The notes beneath the pieces were generated by a model. That model was given only the letters and a program-made list of their open reading frames with translations, did not search any database and had not been told where the DNA came from. Below are positions 1 to 7,451 of a stretch of DNA of 16,348 nt, in pieces (position 1 is the stretch's first letter; each line of letters begins with the position of its first letter). Location: positions 1 to 16,348 of the forward strand of contig JABEUK010000049.1 in NCBI GenBank assembly GCA_013044425.1. Reading direction: 5' to 3'. A program made the translations under genes and the position numbers. This DNA comes from Thermoplasmata archaeon (lineage in GTDB: Archaea > Thermoplasmatota > Thermoplasmata > Lutacidiplasmatales > UBA184).

Positions 1-1545
1 AATCGGTTCCGAACCGTCTCGCTGCCCGGAGATCTCGCCCGGAAGGTCCATCTCCTGCGTCTTTCCCTTCCGCTGGTCGCACCTCCCGACCCGGCGGAGG
101 CGGACGAGCTGGTGCGCACCGTAGCCGCGATGCAGACCACGTACGCCACGGGACGCCACACCCCTCCCGGACGGACGGAAGCGGTGGACCTCCAGGAGCT
201 CTCCCGCATCCTGGGAGAGAGCCGAGACCCGGTCGAGCTCGAGAGCGTCTGGATCGGTTGGCACGACATCGCTCGGCCCATGCGACCTCAGTTCACGCGC
301 TACGTCGAGCTGGCCAACCGAGGGGCGCGGGAGCTCGATTTCGCCGACACGGGCGCGATGTGGCGATCGAAGTACGACATGGACCCGGATTCGTTCGCCC
401 GCGAAGCCGACCGTCTCTGGGCCCAGGTCCGGCCGCTGTACATGTCCCTGCACGCCTACGTGCGTCGCCGCCTGGTCGAACGGTACGGCCCCGAGCTCGT
501 CCCGGAGCGCGGCCCGATCCCGGGTCACCTGCTCGGCAACATGTGGGCCCAGTCCTGGGAGAACCTCTACCCGGACCTTGCTCCCCCGGGCGGTGGATCG
601 ACGTTCGACCTGACGAAGATCCTCGAGGGGCGGCACACGAGCCCGACCGACATGGTCCGATTCGCGGAGCGGTTCTTCGTCTCCCTCGGCCTCGATCCCC
701 TTCCGAGCACGTTCTGGGAACGGTCGATGTTCGTCCGACCGCGCGACCGCGAGGTCGTCTGCCACGCGAGCGCCTGGGACGTGGACGCGGTCGAAGACCT
801 CCGGATCAAGATGTGCATCGAGATCACGGCGGAGGACTTCCACACGATCCACCACGAGCTCGGGCACAACTACTACCAGCGGGCCTACGCCCGGCAACCG
901 TTCCTGTTCCGGGAGAGCGCGCACGATGGCTTCCATGAGGCCGTGGGCGACACGATCGGGCTGTCCGTGACGCCCGAGTACCTCGTGCAGGTCGGGCTGT
1001 TGGACCGCGCCCCGCCCCCCGAGGGGGACATCGGCCTCCTGCTCTACACCGCGCTGCAGAAGATCGCGTTCCTCCCGTTCGGGCTCCTGATCGATCGGTG
1101 GCGCTGGTCCGTCTTCTCCGGAGAGTATGGCCCGGACTCCTACAACCGGACGTGGTGGGAGCTGCGCGAGCGCTACCAGGGGATCCGACCCCCCGTCGCG
1201 CGCGGCGAGGAGGCCTTCGACCCCGGAGCGAAGTTCCACGTTCCGGCGAACGTGCCGTACATGCGCTACTTCCTCGCCCATATCCTCCAGTTCCAGCTCC
1301 ACCGGTCGCTCGCCCGGGAGATCGACTGGACCGGGCCGTTGCACCGGTGCTCGATCTATGGACAACGCAAGGCCGGGAAGCGCCTCCAGGCGATGCTCGA
1401 GCTGGGCTCGAGCCGCGAGTGGCCGGACGCCCTCGAGGCGATCGGGGGCGACCGCCGCATGGAGGCCGCGGGTCTCCTCGAGTACTTCGCGCCGCTGCAG
1501 CGCTGGCTGGACGAGCAGAACCGGGGCCACCCGGTCGGTTGGTAA
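1..1545 (+). CDS. M2-family (ACE-like) zinc carboxydipeptidase, 5' end outside window
   Basis: This is a zinc metallopeptidase of the angiotensin-converting-enzyme family (M2), which removes C-terminal dipeptides. The frame is open from base 1, and residues before the first possible start (GTG at 112) still resemble the family, so the gene is cut by the window edge rather than starting at 112. Counting from base 1 (514 residues visible), the zinc site HELGH has His285, Glu286 and His289, and the third ligand Glu313 lies in GFHEAVGD, the same 28-residue spacing as ACE His383-Glu411. HASAWD (His255) matches ACE His353. Lys411, His413, Tyr420, Arg422 and Tyr423 in KFHVPANVPYMRYF match ACE Lys511, His513, Tyr520, Arg522 and Tyr523. 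It should therefore be catalytically competent. The missing part is probably well under 100 residues, judged from bacterial M2 lengths, so a signal peptide cannot be assessed. M2 enzymes are best known from animals and bacteria, so transfer into this lineage is possible. Confidence 0.95.
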   Translation, partial: NRFRTVSLPGDLARKVHLLRLSLPLVAPPDPAEADELVRTVAAMQTTYATGRHTPPGRTEAVDLQELSRILGESRDPVELESVWIGWHDIARPMRPQFTRYVELANRGARELDFADTGAMWRSKYDMDPDSFAREADRLWAQVRPLYMSLHAYVRRRLVERYGPELVPERGPIPGHLLGNMWAQSWENLYPDLAPPGGGSTFDLTKILEGRHTSPTDMVRFAERFFVSLGLDPLPSTFWERSMFVRPRDREVVCHASAWDVDAVEDLRIKMCIEITAEDFHTIHHELGHNYYQRAYARQPFLFRESAHDGFHEAVGDTIGLSVTPEYLVQVGLLDRAPPPEGDIGLLLYTALQKIAFLPFGLLIDRWRWSVFSGEYGPDSYNRTWWELRERYQGIRPPVARGEEAFDPGAKFHVPANVPYMRYFLAHILQFQLHRSLAREIDWTGPLHRCSIYGQRKAGKRLQAMLELGSSREWPDALEAIGGDRRMEAAGLLEYFAPLQRWLDEQNRGHPVGW

Positions 1546-1641
1546 GGGGTCGGTACGCACGCACGATAAACCCGGCGCACCGTCCACCCCCATGGTGCAT
1601 CTACCGGCTCGGCGGCTCGCTCGCCGGCCGCTGCGGGGACC

Positions 1642-2604
1642 ATGGTCGCCGGCCTGAGCGACCTCACCTTCGCGACGCTGCCGGTCGGCCTGGTCGCGAT
1701 CGCGATGATCGGGCTCAACCTGTACGTGCTCTACCGGCTCCTCCTCGACCGCCCTCGCCACCCGGTCTCGGCCTTTGTGCTGGGCGGTGGGGTCCTGCTC
1801 GCCCAGCTCGTCCTTTGGGCGGGGGTGGCCTACTACCTATTCGTCCCGACCGTGGGAGGGTTCGTTCTGTTCGCCATCGCCGCGCAGTTCATGATGGTGC
1901 CGATCGCGATCTGGTTCGTCGCACTGATCCTGAAGCAATCGCAGCGATCGATCGCCCCCGGAAGCGTGCCGATCGCGATCGCCATCGGGTTGCTCCTGTT
2001 CGCGAACGAGTATCTCATGAGCATCGCCTTCCTTCCGCTCGCCCCGCCGGCGTTCGCCGGGACGATCTCGTTCACGGGGAATCCCGTGGAGTTCTTCGCC
2101 GCGCCGCTGGTCACGCTGTGGTACTGCTGGCCGATGGGAGGGACCATGGCCGCGCTCCTGTGGTGGGCCCGTCTGCCCGCCGTCGATGCCCGGGCCGTCG
2201 GAGCCCTCACCGCGACCGCGTTCCTGGCGCCGTGGATCCCCGAGTCCCCTCTCGCCGGAGCGCTCGCAACGGCGATCGTGATGGGGATCGGGCTCGGTCT
2301 CCTCCTGCGAGCCTCGATGGTGGACCGGCACCCGAGCGTCGATTCCGCGCATCTGCGGCTGGGGGCGGCCGCGGCCTTCGTCCTGATGTCGGCCGGCGCG
2401 TTCTCTTCGGTGCTGGTGTCCTCCGGCCCCGGGCACATCCTCCCGTTCGCATCCATCACCGCCGGGGTGATGGTCGGCGAGACGGTCTACCTCGTACGCC
2501 GCCTCCTCGCGCCGACGGGACAGCGACCTCGGCCGGGGTCGGTAGTGTGCCCCCTCCCCGTCGCCGTCGCAGAACCACGAGAGCGGCCGGACCTCGGTCT
2601 ATAG
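1642..2604 (+). CDS. Polytopic membrane protein, unknown function, related to N-terminal half of the 714-residue Fe-S protein
   Basis: This is a 320-residue integral membrane protein with about eight or nine predicted helices (roughly residues 10-35, 40-67, 71-96, 105-132, 149-174, two in 183-225, two in 236-290). I recognise no named family. Helix 4 carries FANEYLMSIAF and helix 5 region WYCWPMGGTMAALLWW, followed by AFLAPW. The same order of motifs occurs in the convergent neighbour (VNELLMGATF, then PWFLFTMSAEMALTTYF, then MFLSPTAF), so the two look paralogous by eye. The ATG at 1642 is the only sensible start, with a weak GGGGA just before it. It lies 96 nt after the peptidase gene, which is probably unrelated in function. 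Its TAG stop shares the palindrome CTATAG with the stop of the opposite gene. The C-terminal 30 residues are hydrophilic. It may be a subunit or accessory of the neighbouring membrane complex (inference). Confidence 0.85.
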   Translation: MVAGLSDLTFATLPVGLVAIAMIGLNLYVLYRLLLDRPRHPVSAFVLGGGVLLAQLVLWAGVAYYLFVPTVGGFVLFAIAAQFMMVPIAIWFVALILKQSQRSIAPGSVPIAIAIGLLLFANEYLMSIAFLPLAPPAFAGTISFTGNPVEFFAAPLVTLWYCWPMGGTMAALLWWARLPAVDARAVGALTATAFLAPWIPESPLAGALATAIVMGIGLGLLLRASMVDRHPSVDSAHLRLGAAAAFVLMSAGAFSSVLVSSGPGHILPFASITAGVMVGETVYLVRRLLAPTGQRPRPGSVVCPLPVAVAEPRERPDLGL

Positions 2605-4743
2605 TCCGGGAGCCGGGTCGCCGCCGGGGCTGGCCCGCACGGAGGGAGCCGGGCCCGGGGTCAGCGTCGCCCGCGTCGCGGTCGTCGCCGACGGGGGAGG
2701 GGACGCGCCGACCATCGGAAGCTTCGTGCCCCGCGGAGCCGGGAGCGGGAGGCCCAGCTTCCCGCGGACCCAGTGACGAACGTCGTAGATGTACATGTTT
2801 CCATAGGGGCACGCGCTGACGCAATCGCCGACGCCGCAGCACTTGGAACTCCGGAACTCGCCCTTCGTGCGGAAGAAGCCGGGCATGTTGACGAGCCCGA
2901 TGGGGCAGGACTTCGCGCAGTCGAGCGTGGTGCACGCCTTGCAGACGTCCTTGCTCCGGACCTTGAGCTTGAACAGTCCGATCTTGTGGAATGCCTGGCT
3001 GATCGCCCCCGTGTAGCACCAGCCCATCGTGACGCAGTTGTAGGTGCCGACGTACGGGACGGCGACGAACAATACGTACCAGAGGATCCCGAAGGAGATC
3101 GAGAACAGGAAGACGGTCGGGTCCGCGCCGAGGACCTTCACGTTCCAGACCCCGGTCGAATCGAGATACGATGTGGTCGAGGCGAGGAGCAGCGAGCCCA
3201 GGATGACACCGGTGGAGATCGAGTAGGCGGTCGAGAACCGGCTGCCGAGGTACTTGCGTCCCACCGGCCCGGATCGATTGAACGATTTCATCGCGTCGAG
3301 CGTCGTTCCCTGGTACATCAACGCGGCCGTGCAGAACGTGGAGCAAACGACCCGCCGGCCGAAGAGCGCCGTCAGCGTTCCCATGATCGCGTAGGTGAGG
3401 ATCACGACCGTGAGCGCGCTCGCGGCGAGCACGGCCGATCCGATCCCCATCGACCAGCCGAGGACGGGGACGGTCGCCTGGGCCGGAGCGTTCGGAAACG
3501 CGGCGTGGTAGTAGATGCTCGGGAAGAACACCGCGAAGACCGCGTAGCAGGACATCATGAGGACCATCCGGATCCGGTTCTCCAGGTTCGGCGTCTCTCG
3601 GATCTTGAAGAGCACGAGGGCACCCATCTCGATCCCCATCATCGTCAGGAACCAGGTCGACGCCGTCACCCCCGCGAGGAACCAGAATCCGTTGTAGATC
3701 GCGTGGTAGGCGATCGTACCCGCACTCCCGCTCAGCGGGAGCGTGAAGAACGTCCCCGCGTAGTGCGCGGGGTCGATCTGGACCGCGAGCAGGCCGCCCA
3801 TGAAGATCTCGGCCACGAAGATGGATGCGAGCACTCCGAACGTCCAGTTCGCATCGAGTTGCCAAGGCGTGCCCAGCCCCTGGCCGAATCGCTCGAGGCC
3901 CACGATCGCAGCGAAGAACACGACCATCTCGGCGACGATGCCGAGCGCGAAGATGTCCGCCCAGCCGCCGAAGTACAGCCAGATGAACTGGCCGGCCATC
4001 ATGAGGCCGTAGATCCCCAGCAACGCGCCGACGTAGTGGGAGAAGGCGGCATCGAGCTGGCGGTGCCGGTAGATGAATTCCATGAGATAGATGAACAGCA
4101 CGATCATCGTCGCGCTCGAGAGATAGACGCTGAAGGCGACCCACGCTCCGAGGGCGAACGCCGTGGGGGAGAGGAACATGATGAGGGACTGGAGGAGCAG
4201 AACGCGGTACAATCCCGCGGAGATGCGATCCCGCAGGAAGTACGTCGTCAGGGCCATCTCGGCCGACATCGTGAACAGGAACCACGGGGAGGTCGCGACG
4301 CTCGTCAGCACGTCGACGATCCCGCCGCTCAGCACGGACCCCGCCGCCAGTTGGAACGTGGCTCCCATCAGGAGCTCGTTAACTAGAACGAGGGCCACGA
4401 CGGCGGCGATGAATCGGTACGGATGGACGATCGGCCGGGGCGTGAACCGGTGGCCCTCCGCGACGCGTTGCTTCACCTCGTTGAGGTAGGTGAGGAAGAA
4501 CGGGATGACGCTGATCGACATCAGCGCGCTCCCGAGCCAGAGACCTTCGATGATCGACGAGCGGCTCGGGGCGACGAAGTAGACGAGCGCTCCGGCGAAC
4601 ATCGCCACCATCATCGCGAGGAGGAACGTCACGACCGACGCGTGGACGGGAGTCTTCGCCTCCGAGGCCCATTTGATGAGCACCGCCGTCGCATAGGCCA
4701 TCAACGCGGCGATCCCCGCGAGGATCGCATCGGTCGCGATCAC
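2599..4743 (-). CDS. Polytopic membrane protein with NapH/NosR-like 4Fe-4S C-terminal domain
   Basis: This is a 714-residue membrane-bound iron-sulfur protein. Residues 1-465 carry about 13 helices; two halves share a motif set (VNELLMG near 123 and FVAEIFMGG near 312, each followed by an FWFL/PWFL-type helix ending in a Glu-Met pair), suggesting internal duplication. From about 466 it resembles the polyferredoxin membrane domain of NapH/NosR/RdxA: RRVVCSTFC, two further helices, then GWCYTG and a ferredoxin-like segment. Cysteines there are 601, 604, 609, 613 and 635, 636, 641, 645. The spacings C-x2-C-x4-C-x3-CP and CC-x4-C-x3-CP both depart from the usual C-x2-C-x2-C-x3-CP. Residues 670-714 form a Pro/Ala/Thr-rich tail. 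The start is GTG, with GGAG about nine bases upstream. It lies 54 nt behind the 444-residue membrane gene, so co-transcription is likely. The inferred role is electron transfer between a quinone pool and a redox partner; the specific substrate is unknown. Confidence 0.85.
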   Translation of the reverse strand: MIATDAILAGIAALMAYATAVLIKWASEAKTPVHASVVTFLLAMMVAMFAGALVYFVAPSRSSIIEGLWLGSALMSISVIPFFLTYLNEVKQRVAEGHRFTPRPIVHPYRFIAAVVALVLVNELLMGATFQLAAGSVLSGGIVDVLTSVATSPWFLFTMSAEMALTTYFLRDRISAGLYRVLLLQSLIMFLSPTAFALGAWVAFSVYLSSATMIVLFIYLMEFIYRHRQLDAAFSHYVGALLGIYGLMMAGQFIWLYFGGWADIFALGIVAEMVVFFAAIVGLERFGQGLGTPWQLDANWTFGVLASIFVAEIFMGGLLAVQIDPAHYAGTFFTLPLSGSAGTIAYHAIYNGFWFLAGVTASTWFLTMMGIEMGALVLFKIRETPNLENRIRMVLMMSCYAVFAVFFPSIYYHAAFPNAPAQATVPVLGWSMGIGSAVLAASALTVVILTYAIMGTLTALFGRRVVCSTFCTAALMYQGTTLDAMKSFNRSGPVGRKYLGSRFSTAYSISTGVILGSLLLASTTSYLDSTGVWNVKVLGADPTVFLFSISFGILWYVLFVAVPYVGTYNCVTMGWCYTGAISQAFHKIGLFKLKVRSKDVCKACTTLDCAKSCPIGLVNMPGFFRTKGEFRSSKCCGVGDCVSACPYGNMYIYDVRHWVRGKLGLPLPAPRGTKLPMVGASPPPSATTATRATLTPGPAPSVRASPGGDPAPGL

Positions 4744-4797
4744 CGGGATCCGCTCCGGGCGCCGTTGCTTCGGGCCACTCCGTTCATCCTCGTCGCG

Positions 4798-6132
4798 CTA
4801 CGGGCTCCGCAGCCCCCCGGCCGAGGTGGCGGGAGGCGGGCTCGCCGGCGAGTCCAGGACGACGAGGCGAGCGGAGGGCCCGGGCGTCGAGCGCGACCTC
4901 AGGGAGGTGGAAAACGAGGAGGGGGATCCGGCACCCATCCACCCCGCGGACCACTCCAGGGGTTGGAAGGCGCGAGCGGGGAGGAGGGCGAACACGATCG
5001 CAAAGCCGCCTACGAGGAGATACTGGAATCCCCAGCGCAGGGCAACGGTGAGGCTGTCGGTCGTGAGGGGAACGACCGCTCCCCAGCCTGCCGGGAGCCC
5101 GAGCATCCCGAGGATCTCGTTGCCGAGACCGTAGATCCCCCAGCTCGAGATGGGCGGGGGAACCCATGCGACCAAACAGAGCCCGGCGACGAGCAGGGTC
5201 GCTCGCAGCACGAGCGACCAGGAGCGAGCGAGTCTCGTGAGACCGCGGTGGATCGCCGCGGGGAACAGCGCGACCAAGATCGCGAACAGAGCGGGGAGCT
5301 GGTACTGGATCCCCCAGGAGAACCAGATCGCCGCGGAGGCGCTCTGCGGCGCGATGATGATCCAGTCCGCGAACATCGCGAGCGACCAGGTGATGCCGCC
5401 GATGAGCAACGCGACCCGCAGCAGCGCCCCGAGGGCGAAGCTGCGGTCGAGCGGCGCGGGTGCGGCGAACGCTCCGGTCTCCCGGGTCCGCCCGGAGCGC
5501 GAGAATATCCCCCGCGTCACGAACAGGAGCTGCTCTTGGGCGATCAGCGCGATCCCCATGACCACCACCTGGAACAGGCTCAGGTACCAGCTGTTCGTGA
5601 CCAGCGTGTAGGTGGTGCTGCCGGTCGTCTGGGCCACGGCTCCAATCCCCGCGGCCGCCGCCGCACCCGTGGAGCAGCAGGCTCCCAAGGTCACCAGCGC
5701 GATCATGGCGGGCGTGAGCCCGACCCCCGAGCCGATGGCCGTGGAGCGTGCCGCTCCACTTCGGCGCATTCGCACGAGTTCGACCCCCAAGAGGACCGCG
5801 GCCGAGATGCCGATCCCCACTCCGATCGAAACGAAGATCATCGTCCAGGTCGGCAGGAACGGCAGATCGAGCACTCCCCAGCCTCCCACGACCAGGATCC
5901 CGGGGTAATTCCACCACTGCGGGTTCGTGCCCGGGCTCCACAGGATCCCGGCGTACGGCGTCACGTGGAGCGGAGTAAGGATCAACATTTCTCCGACCCA
6001 CATGGAAACCAGCGCGAAGACGACCGCGAAGAACGCCGTCATCATCCGGCCGTGGCGTTCGCGCACGAATCGACGGGTTTCGCGCAGGGTCAGGATGGCA
6101 AGCAGGCCATGGGATGTAGCCTCGTCCACCAT
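4798..6132 (-). CDS. Polytopic membrane protein with vicinal-cysteine CCSTG motif, unknown function
   Basis: This 444-residue integral membrane protein has about nine hydrophobic segments (near residues 30-52, 75-90, 100-120, 135-165, 172-192, 225-250, 265-290, 305-325, 360-390). I do not recognise the family. Notable are VGEMLIL in the first helix, which recalls the NExLM/AEIFMG motif of the two neighbouring membrane proteins, and LGACCSTGAAAAAG with Cys152-Cys153 inside a helix, a possible metal- or disulfide-forming site. A short hydrophilic tail ends the protein. The ATG at 6132 is supported by CTTAAG at 6156-6161, centred about 26 nt upstream, implying a leaderless transcript. The Fe-S membrane gene follows after 54 nt on the same strand, so the two probably form an operon and perhaps one complex (inference). 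No signal peptide is evident; the N-terminal 28 residues are charged and likely cytoplasmic. Confidence 0.85.
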   Translation of the reverse strand: MVDEATSHGLLAILTLRETRRFVRERHGRMMTAFFAVVFALVSMWVGEMLILTPLHVTPYAGILWSPGTNPQWWNYPGILVVGGWGVLDLPFLPTWTMIFVSIGVGIGISAAVLLGVELVRMRRSGAARSTAIGSGVGLTPAMIALVTLGACCSTGAAAAAGIGAVAQTTGSTTYTLVTNSWYLSLFQVVVMGIALIAQEQLLFVTRGIFSRSGRTRETGAFAAPAPLDRSFALGALLRVALLIGGITWSLAMFADWIIIAPQSASAAIWFSWGIQYQLPALFAILVALFPAAIHRGLTRLARSWSLVLRATLLVAGLCLVAWVPPPISSWGIYGLGNEILGMLGLPAGWGAVVPLTTDSLTVALRWGFQYLLVGGFAIVFALLPARAFQPLEWSAGWMGAGSPSSFSTSLRSRSTPGPSARLVVLDSPASPPPATSAGGLRSP

Positions 6133-6155
6133 TCCCGTATCGGAGCGAGGAATCG

Positions 6156-6161
6156 CTTAAG
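6156..6161 (-). promoter_or_regulatory. TATA-like box of the 444/714-residue membrane operon
   Basis: CTTAAG is centred 26.5 nt upstream of the ATG at 6132 on the minus strand, within very GC-rich surroundings. The spacing fits a leaderless archaeal promoter and matches three other genes in the window. No purine-rich BRE is obvious upstream. Confidence 0.55.
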
Positions 6162-6237
6162 AGACCCCGGTCCGGACTCGGTCCCGCACCCCTTCCGGCG
6201 GCCGGCCGTCGCCTCCGGGGAAGAGGACGATCATGGG

Positions 6238-7227
6238 TCAACGGCCCCGCGACGGGCCAGCTCGGGGCGAGAGCATCGGGAGCTGCGGCTCGGCGGCCGG
6301 GATTCCCGCCCCTCCGGCCGGCCGATAGGCACCGTAGTACGGGATCCGGTGGGCGATGACCCGGCGGAGCGCGTCCCGGACCGCCTCATCCCCCAGCCCG
6401 CGGGTCGCGATCAGGTCATCATTGCGGTTGAGGCAGCCTTTCAGCTCCCCGCGGTGGGTCACGCGGATCCGATGGCAGTTCGCGCAGAACTCGGCGTTCC
6501 CTACCGGATCGACGAGCTCGACCTCCGCGCCTCGGAACAAGTACACGCGCCGGTGGTGCATCTCCCGGACGAGCACGCGACTCGCATGGGCCTCCAGCCA
6601 GCTCTTCACGGCCGTGATGTCGACCATCCACTCGCGGTGGGCGACGAGTTCCGGCATGAACTCGATGAGCTGGAGCCGGAGGCCGTCCTCGGACCCGACG
6701 TAGTCGATCATCGCGGGAACGTTCTCCAGCGTCGAGCGGAAGACCACCAGGTTGAGCTTCACCGGCTTTAGCCCCACACGAAGGGCCTCACGGACGCCCC
6801 GCAGCACCGGGGCGAGAGCTCCCCCCCGGATCGACCGGAACTGATCCGGATCGAGCGAATCGACGGAGACGTTCACCCGCTTGAGCCCCGCGTCCCGCAG
6901 GGGCTCCGCGCGGTGCTCGAGCATCGCGCCGTTCGTCGTCAAGGAGACATCGGGGATGTGCCGGACCGTCCGATCGATGATCGCCTCCATGTCCGGCCGG
7001 ACCAACGGCTCTCCACCGGTGAACTTGACGGATCGGATCCCGAGCTCCCGGGAGAGGCGCACCAGCCGTTCGATCTCCTCCAAGGTCATCTCCTCCGGAT
7101 CCCGATGGCCGGCACGGCTGGTCGGGCCCTGGCCCTCGTCGTGACAGTACGCGCAGGTGAAGTTGCAGCGCTTCGTGACGCTGATCCGGATATCCGTGAC
7201 CTCGCGTCCGAAGGCGTCGCTCAGCAT
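6238..7227 (-). CDS. moaA: GTP 3',8-cyclase MoaA (molybdenum cofactor biosynthesis)
   Basis: This radical-SAM enzyme converts GTP to 3',8-cyclo-7,8-dihydro-GTP, the first step of molybdopterin synthesis in the cytoplasm. With the start at 7227 it has 329 residues, normal for the family. The N-terminal radical-SAM cluster CNFTCAYC gives Cys21, Cys25 and Cys28. FTGGEPLVRP follows near residue 68. The C-terminal substrate-binding cluster has CANC (Cys248, Cys251) and Cys265. The start MLSDAFGREVTDIRIS matches the usual MoaA N-terminus and has a TATAT box centred 28 nt upstream; longer starts exist at 7254 (inside that box) and 7302. The C-terminus ends RGR and lacks the Gly-Gly tail common in bacterial MoaA. 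No other moa/moe gene lies in the window, so the cofactor pathway must be completed elsewhere. It is divergent from the GltD-like gene. Confidence 0.95.
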   Translation of the reverse strand: MLSDAFGREVTDIRISVTKRCNFTCAYCHDEGQGPTSRAGHRDPEEMTLEEIERLVRLSRELGIRSVKFTGGEPLVRPDMEAIIDRTVRHIPDVSLTTNGAMLEHRAEPLRDAGLKRVNVSVDSLDPDQFRSIRGGALAPVLRGVREALRVGLKPVKLNLVVFRSTLENVPAMIDYVGSEDGLRLQLIEFMPELVAHREWMVDITAVKSWLEAHASRVLVREMHHRRVYLFRGAEVELVDPVGNAEFCANCHRIRVTHRGELKGCLNRNDDLIATRGLGDEAVRDALRRVIAHRIPYYGAYRPAGGAGIPAAEPQLPMLSPRAGPSRGR

Positions 7228-7250
7228 GCCGCCGGGACTACGGCGGGCGG

Positions 7251-7258
7251 CCATATAG
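7251..7258 (-). promoter_or_regulatory. TATA box of moaA
   Basis: On the minus strand this reads CTATATGG, with TATAT centred 28 nt upstream of the ATG at 7227. The alternative ATG at 7254 is formed by the box itself, which favours the shorter MoaA and a leaderless mRNA. Confidence 0.55.
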
Positions 7259-7440
7259 CCCACCCACGCCGGCCCGATCTCTGCGCATCGCCCGAGCCCC
7301 ACCGGGGAGGGCCGAGCCCCGCTTCGGCCCGCCGACGGAGGGCGGCGAAGGGTCGTGGGCGGCCGGCGGACGCTAAGTGCGGCGGGCCTCTTGGTCCCCG
7401 CGCCGGGCCACGGCTCACCGAATCGCCGGGGCCGAACGCA

Positions 7441-7447
7441 GAGGAGG
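7441..7447 (+). promoter_or_regulatory. Shine-Dalgarno site of the GltD-like gene
   Basis: GAGGAGG ends four bases before the ATG at 7452. It is the strongest ribosome-binding site in the window and rejects the in-frame upstream start at 7377. Unlike its leaderless neighbours this gene therefore has a 5' leader; a weak CTAAG at 7373-7377 could be the promoter box. Confidence 0.7.
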
Positions 7448-7451
7448 ATCG

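Noticed and set aside
1690..1985. Repeated GCGATCGC-like palindromes
   Set aside because: They coincide with Ala-Ile-Ala codons of membrane helices and recur in several genes; codon usage explains them.
1098..2819. 573-codon open frame (+) bridging the peptidase and membrane genes
   Set aside because: Arg/Pro-rich shadow frame overlapping three well-supported genes.
2773..4386. Long open frame (+) rich in Asp, Glu, Arg, His
   Set aside because: It lies opposite the 714-residue membrane gene. High GC removes stop codons, and charged low-complexity composition is the usual mirror of hydrophobic codons.
4423..6771. 782-codon open frame (+)
   Set aside because: It runs antisense across two membrane genes and moaA, with charged, repetitive composition and no family match.
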